Below, piece by piece: positions 17,533 through 26,661 of a stretch of DNA of 64,000 nucleotides. Every line of letters starts with the position of its first letter. Positions within the stretch are counted from its first letter, which is position 1. The position numbers and the translations under genes are program-made. The notes beneath the pieces were generated by a model. It was not told the DNA's origin. It searched no databases and worked only from the letters and a program-made list of their open reading frames with translations. Source of the stretch: Ferdinandcohnia sp036962685. GTDB lineage: Bacteria; Bacillota; Bacilli; Bacillales; Bacillaceae_L. The stretch covers positions 9,416-73,415 of the forward strand of contig NZ_JBALOP010000016.1 of NCBI RefSeq assembly GCF_036962685.1, given 5' to 3'.

Positions 17533-18279
17533 TTACAATTTTGTTAAGATCTCATACCCTGTTTCTGTAATAGCAATCGTATGTTCAAAATGCGCACACG
17601 TTTTGCCATCGACTGTTACAACAGTCCAGTTATCTGCTAACGTCTTAACGTATCGACTACCTGCATTTACCATCGGTTCAACGGCAAGTACCATTCCTGG
17701 TTTTAAACGTGGTCCTTTATTAGGAGGACCGTAATGTGGAATTTGTGGTTCCTCATGTAAATCTTTGCCTACACCGTGACCTACATATTCCCGAACAATC
17801 GAAAATTGATTCGCCTCGACATAAACTTGAATTGCATGAGAAATATTTGAAAGACGCACACCAGGCTTCGCTTCTTCTAATCCTCGATAAAGGGATTCTT
17901 GTGTAACTTCAAGAAGTCTTTGATTTTCCGGATGAATTGTACCAACAGGATAAGTCCAAGCTGAATCACCATGGTAGCCGTTGTACTCGGCGCCGATATC
18001 AATACTGATAATATCTCCATCCTGTAAGACACGATCACCAGGAATACCATGTACTAGCTCTTCATTAACAGAAGTACAGATACTACCGCGAAAACCATTA
18101 TACCCTTTAAAAGAAGGAATTGCATCATATCCACGAATAAACTTTTCAGCAATTGTATCCAGTTCTTTCGTTGAAATCCCTGGAGTAATATATTTTTGTA
18201 ATTCTTGGTGTGTCAATGCAACGATCTTGCCAGCTTCGCGCATAATTTCAATCTCTCTTGGTGACTTGCAAATAATCAT
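17533..18279 (-). CDS. map: Methionine aminopeptidase, type I
   Basis: 248 residues. The enzyme removes the initiator methionine from nascent proteins. The dimetal ligands can be placed: Asp in SIDIGAEYNGYHGD (two Asp), His in GHGVGKDLHEEP, Glu in VLAVEPMVN and Glu near the C-terminus in CAHFEHTIAIT. It directly follows adk with no gap, in the usual secY-adk-map order. Confidence 0.97.
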   Translation of the reverse strand: MIICKSPREIEIMREAGKIVALTHQELQKYITPGISTKELDTIAEKFIRGYDAIPSFKGYNGFRGSICTSVNEELVHGIPGDRVLQDGDIISIDIGAEYNGYHGDSAWTYPVGTIHPENQRLLEVTQESLYRGLEEAKPGVRLSNISHAIQVYVEANQFSIVREYVGHGVGKDLHEEPQIPHYGPPNKGPRLKPGMVLAVEPMVNAGSRYVKTLADNWTVVTVDGKTCAHFEHTIAITETGYEILTKL

Positions 18280-18930
18280 CTATTTTAATCCCCCAAGGAG
18301 CTCCTCTACACCACCAAAAACTTTGTTAATTTCTTGTTGTCCATCGATATTGCGAAGATAGCCCTTTTCCTGATAAAAGTCAAGAAGTGGCTTAGATTGC
18401 TCGATATTCACTTGTAGACGAGTTCCAACTGTCTCCGCATTGTCATCGGCACGTTGATATAGTTCGCCACCACACTTATCGCATGTCCCTTCCTGACTAG
18501 GTGGGTTGAATACTAGGTGGTAAGTAGAACCACAGTCCTTACAAATTCGACGACCTGTTAATCTTTCGAGTAAAATGTCAGAATCGACTTCAATGTTTAT
18601 AACATAGTCAATCTTTTTATCAAGATCAGTAAGGATTGCTTCAAGTGCTTCTGCTTGTGGAACGGTACGTGGAAATCCATCAAGTAAAAATCCTTCATTG
18701 CAATCGTCTTTGCTCAATCGTTCACGGACAATTCCGATCGTAACTTCATCAGGAACAAGCTCACCTTTATCCATAAAAGATTTTGCTTGGAGTCCTAGTT
18801 CTGTTCCATCTTTTATTGCAGCACGGAACATATCTCCTGTTGAGATATGAGGGATATTGTACTTTTCTACGATTTTTTCAGCTTGAGTGCCTTTTCCAGC
18901 ACCCGGTAGCCCCATTAATACTAAGTTCAA
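18280..18930 (-). CDS. adk: Adenylate kinase
   Basis: 216 residues. It interconverts ATP + AMP and 2 ADP. The P-loop is GLPGAGKGTQ at residue 7, followed by the NMP-binding segment. The LID carries four cysteines (CKDC and CDKC) for a structural zinc, usual in Gram-positives. The start is TTG at 18928-18930 behind GAGGGGG, as in B. subtilis. Between secY and map in the spc operon. Confidence 0.97.
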   Translation of the reverse strand: MNLVLMGLPGAGKGTQAEKIVEKYNIPHISTGDMFRAAIKDGTELGLQAKSFMDKGELVPDEVTIGIVRERLSKDDCNEGFLLDGFPRTVPQAEALEAILTDLDKKIDYVINIEVDSDILLERLTGRRICKDCGSTYHLVFNPPSQEGTCDKCGGELYQRADDNAETVGTRLQVNIEQSKPLLDFYQEKGYLRNIDGQQEINKVFGGVEELLGGLK

Positions 18931-18988
18931 GTGATTTGCCCCCTCAGCCTCTTATCTTAGAGGTGCTGGGAAAAACATTCCCAGAACC

Positions 18989-20281
18989 TTATTTGATAAA
19001 TCCTTTATAATGACGTTTTACAAGCTGACTTTCAAGCTGCTTCATTGTCTCAAGTGCAACACCGATAACGATGAGCAAGCTAGTTCCACCAATTTGTGCA
19101 GACTGCGGTAAATTCGCAAATTTTATAAAGAAAACAGGAAGAACGGAAATAGCTGCTAAGAAAATAGAACCAACAAAAGTTAAACGATACAGAATTTTTG
19201 TTACATATTCTTGCGTATTTCTTCCTGGGCGAATCCCTGGAATGTAGCCGCCTTGCTTTTTCAAATTATCTGCCATTTGTTCAGGATTTACTTGAACAAA
19301 TGTGTAGAAATATGTGAACGCAATGATAAGCGCGATATAAATAATCATCCCAACTGGTTGGGTATAATCAAAATACTTTGTAATCCAGTCAGTTACCGTA
19401 TTAGGACCGAAGAACGATGCAATCGTTGGTGGCGTGATAATGAAGGAAACTGCAAAAATTACAGGAATAACACCAGCCGCATTTACTTTTAACGGTAAAT
19501 GTGTGGAGTGTCCTCCAACCGGGCTATTAGCAGCTAACCGCTTTGCATATTGAATTGGAATTTTTCGTAATGCTTGTTGTACAAATATTACACCTACGAC
19601 AACAGCTATAACAGCAATAAGCAGTAAAACAACAGTAATGATGCTTAGGAATAATTGATCTCCAGCATCTTCAAATTGTTGAATATAGACTTGGTTTACA
19701 GCAGTAGGAATACCGGCAACAATACCTGCGAAAATGATAATTGAAATCCCGTTTCCAACGCCTTTCGCTGTAATTTGTTCACCTAACCACATTAAAAATG
19801 CAGTACCAGCAGTTAACACAACAGCGATTAATAAATACGTTCCGATACTAGGATTCACAATTAACATCCCATTTGACATGTTGTTAAAGCCGTATGACAT
19901 ACCCATTGCTTGGATAAAACCAAGCACAATCGTTCCATAGCGAGTAAACTGCGCTAATTTACGACGTCCAACTTCCCCTTGCTTAGACCATTCCGTAAAT
20001 TTAGGAACAACGTCCATTTGCAACAATTGAATGATAATTGAAGCAGTAATGTAAGGCATGATCCCCATCGCAAGGATTGAGAAGTTAAACAATGCTCCAC
20101 CACCAAATGTATTTAAGAGGCCGAACGCTGTATTACTATCAGTCGATCTTAAAACGTCGGCATTCACATTTGGCACTGGAATAAAGGTGCCAATTCGAAA
20201 TACTACTAACATAAGTAAGGTGAATATAATTTTGTTTCTTATATCACCAACGCGCATAAAATTGGAGATTGTTTGAAACAT
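18989..20281 (-). CDS. secY: Preprotein translocase channel subunit SecY
   Basis: 430 residues with ten membrane helices forming the protein-conducting channel. FRIGTFIPVPNV near the N-terminus, GGALFNFSILAMGIMPYITASIII around the plug and second helix, and the conserved cytosolic loop GIRPGRNTQEYV are visible. It works with SecE (also in this window) and SecA. Its ATG overlaps the rplO stop by one base, so translation is coupled. Confidence 0.97.
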   Translation of the reverse strand: MFQTISNFMRVGDIRNKIIFTLLMLVVFRIGTFIPVPNVNADVLRSTDSNTAFGLLNTFGGGALFNFSILAMGIMPYITASIIIQLLQMDVVPKFTEWSKQGEVGRRKLAQFTRYGTIVLGFIQAMGMSYGFNNMSNGMLIVNPSIGTYLLIAVVLTAGTAFLMWLGEQITAKGVGNGISIIIFAGIVAGIPTAVNQVYIQQFEDAGDQLFLSIITVVLLLIAVIAVVVGVIFVQQALRKIPIQYAKRLAANSPVGGHSTHLPLKVNAAGVIPVIFAVSFIITPPTIASFFGPNTVTDWITKYFDYTQPVGMIIYIALIIAFTYFYTFVQVNPEQMADNLKKQGGYIPGIRPGRNTQEYVTKILYRLTFVGSIFLAAISVLPVFFIKFANLPQSAQIGGTSLLIVIGVALETMKQLESQLVKRHYKGFIK

Positions 20282-20721
20282 TAAATCACCTCAGTTGTTC
20301 CGCCAGCAGCTTCGATCGCTTGTTGAGCAGTAGAGGAGAATTTGTGAGCTCTAACTGTTAGCTTTTTGTCAAGAGTACCTTTACCAAGGATCTTAACTCC
20401 AGCATTAAGTTTACTTACAACACCTGTTTCAATTAGAAGTTCAGGTGTTACTTCTGTTCCGTCTTCAAAACGATTTAGTGTTTCTAGGTTAACAATTGCA
20501 AAGTCTTTGCGATTGATATTTGTGAAACCACGTTTTGGTAAGCGTTGGAATAGAGGAGTTTGACCACCTTCAAATCCAGGACGAACACCGCCACCAGAAC
20601 GCGCTTTTTGACCTTTATGACCTTTACCAGCAGTTTTACCATTACCTGAACCAGTTCCACGTCCAACACGATTACGTGTTTTACGAGATCCTTCAGCCGG
20701 TTGTAATTCATGAAGTTTCAT
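20281..20721 (-). CDS. rplO: 50S ribosomal protein L15 (uL15)
   Basis: 146 residues. The glycine- and arginine-rich N-terminal extension (RNRVGRGTGSGNGKTAGKGH) threads into 23S rRNA; the C-terminal half is globular. Spc operon, overlapping secY by one base and 33 bases after rpmD. Confidence 0.98.
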   Translation of the reverse strand: MKLHELQPAEGSRKTRNRVGRGTGSGNGKTAGKGHKGQKARSGGGVRPGFEGGQTPLFQRLPKRGFTNINRKDFAIVNLETLNRFEDGTEVTPELLIETGVVSKLNAGVKILGKGTLDKKLTVRAHKFSSTAQQAIEAAGGTTEVI

Positions 20722-20754
20722 TTGGGCACCTCCTTATTTCAGAAAAAAATCTAA

Positions 20755-20937
20755 TTATTGTTCTTTAACCGTAACTAGGTGAGCAACTTTATTAATCATA
20801 CCGCGAATCGCAGCATTATCATCATGAACAACAGTTTGATGTAATTTTTTCAATCCAAGAGTACGAACAGTTACACGTTGGTCTTCAGGACGTCCAATGA
20901 CACTGCGAGTGAGGGTGATTGCTAATTTCTTTGACAT
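20755..20937 (-). CDS. rpmD: 50S ribosomal protein L30 (uL30)
   Basis: 60 residues. AITLTRSVIGRPEDQRVTVR and LKKLHQTVVHDDNAAIRGMI cover the whole short family. Spc operon between rpsE and rplO, with a Shine-Dalgarno GGAGGG upstream. Confidence 0.97.
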   Translation of the reverse strand: MSKKLAITLTRSVIGRPEDQRVTVRTLGLKKLHQTVVHDDNAAIRGMINKVAHLVTVKEQ

Positions 20938-20950
20938 TGTGTTTTCCCTC

Positions 20951-21451
20951 CTATCCTAACAGTTCTTCTACTGATTTACCACGTAACTTAGCTACTTCTT
21001 CAGCACGCTTTAATTGACTTAAACCTTCAATTGTAGCACGAATCATATTTACCGGAGTGTTTGTTCCTAATGATTTAGAAAGGATATCACCGATACCAGC
21101 AAGTTCTAATACCGCACGAACTGGTCCACCAGCGATAACTCCAGTACCTTCAGATGCAGGCTTTAGTAAAACTTCACCTGCTCCAAATTGACCAATTACT
21201 TGGTGAGGAACTGTTGTTCCAACCATTGGTACAGAGATTAGGTTCTTTTTAGCATCTTCAATTGCTTTACGAATTGCATCTGGAACTTCTTGTGCTTTAC
21301 CAGTTCCAAAACCAACATGTCCGTTCTTATCACCAACTACTACTAGTGCTGCAAAGCGGAATCGACGTCCACCTTTTACAACCTTAGCAACACGGTTAAC
21401 GGTAACTACGCGTTCTTCAAGTTCTAATTTATTTGGGTCAATGCGACGCAT
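20951..21451 (-). CDS. rpsE: 30S ribosomal protein S5 (uS5)
   Basis: 166 residues: an N-terminal dsRNA-binding-like domain (VVTVNRVAKVVKGGRRFRF, the loop where spectinomycin-resistance changes occur) and a C-terminal domain with GGPVRAVLELAG. The VKGGRR loop looks wild type. It helps set decoding accuracy and mRNA entry. Spc operon, 23 bases after rplR. Confidence 0.98.
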   Translation of the reverse strand: MRRIDPNKLELEERVVTVNRVAKVVKGGRRFRFAALVVVGDKNGHVGFGTGKAQEVPDAIRKAIEDAKKNLISVPMVGTTVPHQVIGQFGAGEVLLKPASEGTGVIAGGPVRAVLELAGIGDILSKSLGTNTPVNMIRATIEGLSQLKRAEEVAKLRGKSVEELLG

Positions 21452-21474
21452 CTTATAATGTCCCTCCTTTTTTA

Positions 21475-21837
21475 TTAAAATTGTAATCCAGCTTCACGAG
21501 CAGCATCTGCTAGTGCTTTTACACGTCCGTGGTAAAGGTAACCTCCGCGGTCGAATACTACCTCTTTGATTCCTTTTTCAATACCACGCTTAGCAACTAG
21601 TTCGCCAACTTTTGTTGCAGCATCTACGTTACCGCCAGCCTCAACAGTTAGATCTTTATCTAATGTAGAAGCACTTGCGATTGTTACTGAGTTAACATCA
21701 TCGATTAATTGAGCGTAAATGTGTTTGTTAGAACGGAACACATTTAGGCGAGGACGAGCAGCAGTTCCAGAAACACGAGAACGAACACGAGCATGTCTTT
21801 TTCTACGAACTGCATTTTTATCCTGTTTCGTAATCAT
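21475..21837 (-). CDS. rplR: 50S ribosomal protein L18 (uL18)
   Basis: 120 residues. It binds 5S rRNA with L5. The basic N-terminus (AVRRKRHARVRSRVSGT), RPRLNVFRSNKHIYAQ and FDRGGYLYHGRVKALADAAR are typical. Spc operon between rplF and rpsE. Confidence 0.98.
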   Translation of the reverse strand: MITKQDKNAVRRKRHARVRSRVSGTAARPRLNVFRSNKHIYAQLIDDVNSVTIASASTLDKDLTVEAGGNVDAATKVGELVAKRGIEKGIKEVVFDRGGYLYHGRVKALADAAREAGLQF

Positions 21838-21869
21838 TTACGTCTCTCCTTTCTTTTACCTAAAAAGGC

Positions 21870-22406
21870 TTACTTCGCAGTTTTACCTTCTTTACGACGA
21901 ACAAATTCACCTTCGTAGCGAATACCTTTTCCTTTATAAGGCTCAGGCGGACGTACACCACGAATATTAGCAGCTAACGCTCCAACACGTTCTTTATCGA
22001 TACCTTTAACAATGATCTTAGTGTTAGATGGTACTTCGATTTCAACGCCTGTCTCTGGAACGATTTCGACTGGATGAGAATATCCAACGTTTAATACAAG
22101 CTTGTTTCCAGCTTTTTGAGCACGGTATCCGACCCCGATTAGCTCTAAGCCTCTTTCAAAACCTTTGGATACACCTTCAACCATGTTTCCTAGTAGACTA
22201 CGTGTTGTTCCGTGAAGAGCACGGTGTTCTTTATTTTCAGTTGGACGAGCAACGTTAATCACGTTGTCCTCAACATTAATTTGCATATCAGGATGGAAAG
22301 TACGAGTTAATTCGCCTTTTGGTCCTTTTACAGTAGCAGTATTACCGTTGAAAGTTACAGTAACACCAGATGGTATTTCGATTGGTTTTTTACCAATACG
22401 TGACAT
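21870..22406 (-). CDS. rplF: 50S ribosomal protein L6 (uL6)
   Basis: 178 residues, two similar domains near the base of the L7/L12 stalk and the GTPase centre. SRIGKKPIEIPSGVTV and RPPEPYKGKGIRYEGE are diagnostic. Spc operon, between rpsH and rplR. Confidence 0.98.
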   Translation of the reverse strand: MSRIGKKPIEIPSGVTVTFNGNTATVKGPKGELTRTFHPDMQINVEDNVINVARPTENKEHRALHGTTRSLLGNMVEGVSKGFERGLELIGVGYRAQKAGNKLVLNVGYSHPVEIVPETGVEIEVPSNTKIIVKGIDKERVGALAANIRGVRPPEPYKGKGIRYEGEFVRRKEGKTAK

Positions 22407-22434
22407 GTACTACACCTCCATTCTTATCAAACTA

Positions 22435-22833
22435 TTACCAAACGTAAGCTAATACTTCTCCGCCGGCTTGCTTTTGACGAGCTTCTTTATCAGTTAATAC
22501 ACCTTGTGAGGTTGAAACGATCGCGATTCCTAAACCGTTTAACACACGCGGTACTTCATTAGATTTTGCATAAACACGTAGACCAGGCTTACTAATACGC
22601 TTAAGACCAGTAATAACGCGCTCATTGTTTGCACCGTATTTTAAGAAGATACGGATAATACCTTGTTTGTCATCCTCAATAAATTCAACGTCACGAACGA
22701 AACCTTCACGCTTTAAGATTTCAGCGATTTCCCTTTTGATATTTGATGCAGGGATTTCAAGTTTCTCATGACGAACCATGTTCGCATTACGGATGCGAGT
22801 AAGCATATCTGCAATTGGATCTGTCATCACCAT
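22435..22833 (-). CDS. rpsH: 30S ribosomal protein S8 (uS8)
   Basis: 132 residues. A primary binder of 16S rRNA helix 21 and, in some bacteria, of spc operon mRNA. TDPIADMLTRIRNANMVRHE and the C-terminal STSQGVLTDKEAR are typical. The start ATG-GTG-ATG at 22833 gives the MVMTD form used in B. subtilis. Confidence 0.98.
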   Translation of the reverse strand: MVMTDPIADMLTRIRNANMVRHEKLEIPASNIKREIAEILKREGFVRDVEFIEDDKQGIIRIFLKYGANNERVITGLKRISKPGLRVYAKSNEVPRVLNGLGIAIVSTSQGVLTDKEARQKQAGGEVLAYVW

Positions 22834-22863
22834 AGTATTTTTACCTCCTTCCCAATTCGGGGT

Positions 22864-23049
22864 TTACCAACTTGCTTTTTTTACACCAGGAATTTGACCC
22901 TTATAAGCTAGTTCACGGAAACAAATACGGCATAATTTAAATTTACGTAATACAGAGTGTGGACGGCCACAACGTTCGCAACGAGTGTACTCTTGTACTT
23001 TAAATTTCTGTGTGCGTTTTTGTTTCGCAATCATTGATTTTTTAGCCAC
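22864..23049 (-). CDS. rpsN: 30S ribosomal protein S14, zinc-binding type (uS14)
   Basis: 61 residues with two Cys pairs (CERCG and CRICF) that bind one zinc, so this is the short C+ form. A longer zinc-free paralogue used in zinc limitation is known elsewhere in Bacillus genomes. Start GTG at 23047-23049. Spc operon between rplE and rpsH. Confidence 0.97.
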   Translation of the reverse strand: MAKKSMIAKQKRTQKFKVQEYTRCERCGRPHSVLRKFKLCRICFRELAYKGQIPGVKKASW

Positions 23050-23062
23050 GTTTTCGCCTCCT

Positions 23063-23602
23063 TTATTTTTGGAACGGCATACCGAACGCTGTTAATAACT
23101 CACGAGCTTCTTCGTCAGTATTTGCAGTAGTTACGATAACGATATCCATACCACGAACTTTACTTACTTTATCGTAATCAATTTCAGGGAAAATTAATTG
23201 TTCTTTTACACCTAAAGTGTAGTTACCACGACCATCGAATGATTTCTTTGGTACTCCACGGAAATCACGTACACGTGGTAGTGAGATAGAAACAAGCTTA
23301 TCTAAAAATTCGTACATACGCTCACCGCGTAGTGTAACTTTCGCACCGATTGGCATTCCTTCACGAAGACGGAAACCAGCGATTGAGTTTTTAGCTTTTG
23401 TAATTACTGGCTTTTGACCACTTAGAGCAGCTAATTCCTCTACTGCGTTGTCTAATACTTTAGAGTTTTGAACTGCGTCACCAACACCCATGTTGATCAC
23501 GATTTTTTCTACTTTTGGAACCTGCATAACAGACTTATAGTTAAACTTGCTCACTAGAGCAGGTGTAATTTCTTTTTGAAACTTTTCTTTTAGGCGGTTC
23601 AT
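23063..23602 (-). CDS. rplE: 50S ribosomal protein L5 (uL5)
   Basis: 179 residues. It binds 5S rRNA and touches S13 and the P-site tRNA. NRLKEKFQKEITPALVSKF, the KIVINMGVGDA strand and RDFRGVPKKSFDGRGNYTLG are hallmarks. The start at 23602 follows AAGGAGGTAC; an ATG 21 bases further out would include that site. Confidence 0.98.
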   Translation of the reverse strand: MNRLKEKFQKEITPALVSKFNYKSVMQVPKVEKIVINMGVGDAVQNSKVLDNAVEELAALSGQKPVITKAKNSIAGFRLREGMPIGAKVTLRGERMYEFLDKLVSISLPRVRDFRGVPKKSFDGRGNYTLGVKEQLIFPEIDYDKVSKVRGMDIVIVTTANTDEEARELLTAFGMPFQK

Positions 23603-23626
23603 GTAAGTACCTCCTTTCTTCATTTA

Positions 23627-23938
23627 CTATTTATCTAAAACTTCACCGGATTTTTTTGCTACACGTACCTTTTTGCCATTAACTTCTTTGTAACCAACAC
23701 GTGATGGTGTACCAGATTTAGGATCTAATGGCATTACATTTGATACATGAATAGGTGCCTCTTGGCTAATGATACCACCTTGTGGATTCGCTTGAGACGG
23801 TTTTGAGTGTTTCTTTACGATATTAACGCCTTCTACAAGAACACGGTCTTTCTTAGGGTAGCTTTCAAGGATCACACCTTGTTTACCTTTATCTTTCCCT
23901 GAAATAACCTGTACCTTGTCACCCTTTTTTACATGCAT
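23627..23938 (-). CDS. rplX: 50S ribosomal protein L24 (uL24)
   Basis: 103 residues, an assembly initiator on 23S rRNA. The KOW motif KGDKVQVISGKDKGKQGVIL is at the N-terminus, then VEGVNIVKKHSKP. Spc operon between rplN and rplE. Confidence 0.98.
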   Translation of the reverse strand: MHVKKGDKVQVISGKDKGKQGVILESYPKKDRVLVEGVNIVKKHSKPSQANPQGGIISQEAPIHVSNVMPLDPKSGTPSRVGYKEVNGKKVRVAKKSGEVLDK

Positions 23939-23975
23939 CTAGTTCGCACCTCCTTAAAGGCTAATCGATTTCGAA

Positions 23976-24344
23976 TTATAATACTTCTGGAGCTAGTGAA
24001 ACAATTTTCATAAAGTTACTATCACGTAATTCACGTGCTACTGGACCGAAGATACGAGTTCCACGTGGACTCTTGTCGTCACGGATAATAACACAAGCAT
24101 TTTCATCAAAACGGATGTATGTTCCGTCATTACGACGTACACCACGCTTCGTACGTACAACTACGGCTTTAACAACGTCACCTTTTTTAACAACGCCACC
24201 TGGTGTTGCTTGTTTTACTGTAACTACAATAACATCACCAATATTAGCTGTTTTACGACCAGAGCCACCTAATACTTTAATAGTTAGTACCTCACGTGCT
24301 CCTGAGTTGTCAGCAACTTTCAAACGAGTTTCTTGTTGAATCAT
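23976..24344 (-). CDS. rplN: 50S ribosomal protein L14 (uL14)
   Basis: 122 residues. It binds 23S rRNA and forms part of an intersubunit bridge. MIQQETRLKVADNSGARE and the tail LRDSNFMKIVSLAPEVL are fully conserved. First gene of the spc block, 47 bases after rpsQ. Confidence 0.98.
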   Translation of the reverse strand: MIQQETRLKVADNSGAREVLTIKVLGGSGRKTANIGDVIVVTVKQATPGGVVKKGDVVKAVVVRTKRGVRRNDGTYIRFDENACVIIRDDKSPRGTRIFGPVARELRDSNFMKIVSLAPEVL

Positions 24345-24391
24345 TCATGAAACCTCCCTTCGGATTATTGATTGATCCGAACAAAATATAA

Positions 24392-24655
24392 TTAGATAAT
24401 AACTGCTTTCTCAACCACTTCAACAAGACGGAAGCGTTTTGTAGCAGATAATGGACGAGTCTCCATAATTCTAACGATGTCGCCAATTTTAGCAGCATTG
24501 TTTTCATCATGAGCTTTAAATTTCTTTGAATACTTTACGCGTTTACCGTAAAGGGAATGCTTTTTATAAGTTTCTACAAGAACAGTTACTGTTTTATCCA
24601 TTTTGTCAGATACAACACGTCCAGTGTAGACCTTACGTTGGTTACGTTCACTCAC
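24392..24655 (-). CDS. rpsQ: 30S ribosomal protein S17 (uS17)
   Basis: 87 residues, an OB-fold protein that binds 16S rRNA early in assembly. RKVYTGRVVSDKMDKTVTV and KKFKAHDENNAAKIGDIV are typical. The start is GTG at 24653-24655. Last gene of the S10 block. Confidence 0.97.
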   Translation of the reverse strand: MSERNQRKVYTGRVVSDKMDKTVTVLVETYKKHSLYGKRVKYSKKFKAHDENNAAKIGDIVRIMETRPLSATKRFRLVEVVEKAVII

Positions 24656-24683
24656 TATCGTAGACCTCCTTCCTGGTTATCGA

Positions 24684-24881
24684 TTATTTACGACCGATTT
24701 CTCTTTCGCGGACTACTGTTTTCATACGAGCGATCGATTTACGAACTTCACGAATACGTGCAGTATTCTCAAGTTGACCAGTAGCTAGTTGAAAGCGAAG
24801 GTTAAATAACTCTTCTTTTAATGATTTTACTTTTTGTTCAATTTCGGCAGTGGTAAGGTCACGGATTTCATTAGCTTTCAT
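24684..24881 (-). CDS. rpmC: 50S ribosomal protein L29 (uL29)
   Basis: 65 residues, a helical hairpin at the exit tunnel that docks the signal recognition particle and trigger factor with L23. KANEIRDLTTAEIEQKVKSL and FNLRFQLATGQLENTARI are typical. The start at 24881 lies inside the rplP 3' end (11-base overlap) behind GGTGGTG. Confidence 0.97.
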   Translation of the reverse strand: MKANEIRDLTTAEIEQKVKSLKEELFNLRFQLATGQLENTARIREVRKSIARMKTVVREREIGRK

Positions 24882-25305
24882 TTGATTCACCACCAATTTC
24901 TTCACGTTTTACGAACTTAGTTTTAACTGGTAGCTTATGAGCTGCTAGGCGTAGAGCTTCACGAGCGATCTCTTCAGATACACCAGCAATTTCAAATAAT
25001 ACTTTTCCAGGCTTAACAACAGCCACCCATCCTTCAGGAGCACCTTTACCGGAACCCATACGTACCTCTAAAGGTTTAGCTGTATATGGCTTAGATGGGA
25101 AAATTTTAATCCAAACTTTACCGCCACGTTTCATATAACGTGTCATTGCGATACGAGCAGCTTCGATTTGACGATTTGTAATCCAAGAAGCATCTTGAGC
25201 TTGTAAACCGTACTCACCGAAATGTACTTCAGTACCACCTTTTGCTTGACCACGCATTTTTCCACGGTGTTCTCTGCGGTATTTCACACGTTTTGGTAAT
25301 AACAT
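24871..25305 (-). CDS. rplP: 50S ribosomal protein L16 (uL16)
   Basis: 144 residues, close to the A-site tRNA and peptidyl-transferase region. LLPKRVKYRREHRGKMRG and WIKIFPSKPYTAKPLEVRMG are diagnostic. The start at 25305 follows AAGGAGG. One base separates it from the rpsC stop. Confidence 0.98.
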   Translation of the reverse strand: MLLPKRVKYRREHRGKMRGQAKGGTEVHFGEYGLQAQDASWITNRQIEAARIAMTRYMKRGGKVWIKIFPSKPYTAKPLEVRMGSGKGAPEGWVAVVKPGKVLFEIAGVSEEIAREALRLAAHKLPVKTKFVKREEIGGESNES

Positions 25306-25306
25306 A

Positions 25307-25963
25307 TTATTTTCCTCCTTCCTGAGTTTTCTTCTTCGTAGGAAGGACCTCTCCACGATAGATCCATACTTTTACACCGATTTTTCCGTAAGTTGTATCA
25401 GCTTCAGCAGTACCGTAATCAATGTCTGCGCGAAGTGTGTGAAGTGGAACTGTTCCTTCACTATAGTGTTCTGCACGAGCGATATCAGCTCCGCCTAAAC
25501 GACCAGAAGTTTGCGTTTTAATACCTTGTGCACCAGCACGCATTGAGCGTTGGATAGCTTGTTTCTGTGCACGACGGAAAGAAACACGGTTTTCTAATTG
25601 GCGAGCAATATTTTCAGCTACTAGAGTTGCATCAAGATCAGCTCTTTTGATTTCAAGGATGTTGATGTGTACTCTCTTACCTGTTAATTGGTTTAATGCT
25701 TTACGAAGTGCTTCAACTTCTGTACCACCTTTACCAATTACCATACCTGGTTTAGCAGTATGGACAGTAACGTTAATACGGTTAGCTGCACGTTCAATTT
25801 CAATTTTAGAGACAGAAGCATCACTTAAACGTTTTGCGATGTATTCGCGAACTTTAAGGTCTTCGTGTAATAAATCTGCATAGTCTTTGCCTGCGTACCA
25901 TTTTGACTCCCAGTCACGGATGATGCCGACACGCATTCCAATTGGATTAACTTTTTGACCCAC
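25307..25963 (-). CDS. rpsC: 30S ribosomal protein S3 (uS3)
   Basis: 218 residues. A KH domain (GMVIGKGGTEVEALRKAL) is followed by the C-terminal domain that forms the mRNA entry tunnel. Start GTG at 25961-25963 (GQKVNPIGMRVGII). S10 operon between rplV and rplP. Confidence 0.98.
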   Translation of the reverse strand: MGQKVNPIGMRVGIIRDWESKWYAGKDYADLLHEDLKVREYIAKRLSDASVSKIEIERAANRINVTVHTAKPGMVIGKGGTEVEALRKALNQLTGKRVHINILEIKRADLDATLVAENIARQLENRVSFRRAQKQAIQRSMRAGAQGIKTQTSGRLGGADIARAEHYSEGTVPLHTLRADIDYGTAEADTTYGKIGVKVWIYRGEVLPTKKKTQEGGK

Positions 25964-25966
25964 TAC

Positions 25967-26308
25967 TTATCCCTCCTTCTTTTCTGATACCACGATTGTA
26001 ATGTGGCTAGTGCGCTTATTAATCTGACTTGCACGTCCCATAGCTCTTGGACGGAATCTTTTTAATGTTGGACCTTCATTTACATACGCTTCAGTAATAA
26101 CTAGGTTATTAGCGTCCATTTCGTAGTTATGCTCTGCATTCGCAATCGCAGAATTTAATACCTTTTCTACAACAGGAGAAGCAGCTTTTGGAGTATGACG
26201 TAGGATTGCGATTGCTTCACCTACTTGCTTGCCTCGAATTAAATCTGCTACTAAACGAACTTTACGAGGAGCAATACGAACTGTTCTCGCAACAGCTTTT
26301 GCTTGCAT
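25967..26308 (-). CDS. rplV: 50S ribosomal protein L22 (uL22)
   Basis: 113 residues. Its long beta hairpin (GPTLKRFRPRAMGRASQINKR) lines the exit tunnel, where macrolide-resistance changes occur; the hairpin looks wild type. The start at 26308 (MQAKAVARTVRI) follows GAGGAGG, which lies inside the longer open frame. Confidence 0.98.
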   Translation of the reverse strand: MQAKAVARTVRIAPRKVRLVADLIRGKQVGEAIAILRHTPKAASPVVEKVLNSAIANAEHNYEMDANNLVITEAYVNEGPTLKRFRPRAMGRASQINKRTSHITIVVSEKKEG

Positions 26309-26325
26309 AGATAATCCTCCTCTCA

Positions 26326-26604
26326 TTAACGTCTTGTTTTCTTATCGTCACTTGCGTGGCCTTTGTAAGTACGAGTTGGTGCAAATTCACCAAGTTTGTG
26401 ACCTACCATATCTTCAGTAACATATACTGGTACATGCTTACGACCATCATATACAGCAATTGTATTACCGATGAATTGTGGGAAAATCGTTGAACGACGT
26501 GACCAAGTTTTAATTACTTGCTTTTTCTCAGATCCGTTTTGATTTTCAACCTTTTTCATTAAGTGATCATCAACAAAAGGTCCTTTTTTCAAACTGCGTC
26601 CCAT
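26326..26604 (-). CDS. rpsS: 30S ribosomal protein S19 (uS19)
   Basis: 92 residues, a 30S head protein paired with S13. GRSLKKGPFVDDHLMKKV and HKLGEFAPTRTYKGHASDDK are typical. S10 operon between rplB and rplV. Confidence 0.98.
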   Translation of the reverse strand: MGRSLKKGPFVDDHLMKKVENQNGSEKKQVIKTWSRRSTIFPQFIGNTIAVYDGRKHVPVYVTEDMVGHKLGEFAPTRTYKGHASDDKKTRR

Positions 26605-26661
26605 AAGTGAACCTCCCTTCGTGATTGACCTACGGTTCCGATGAACCGTAGCACAATCCCG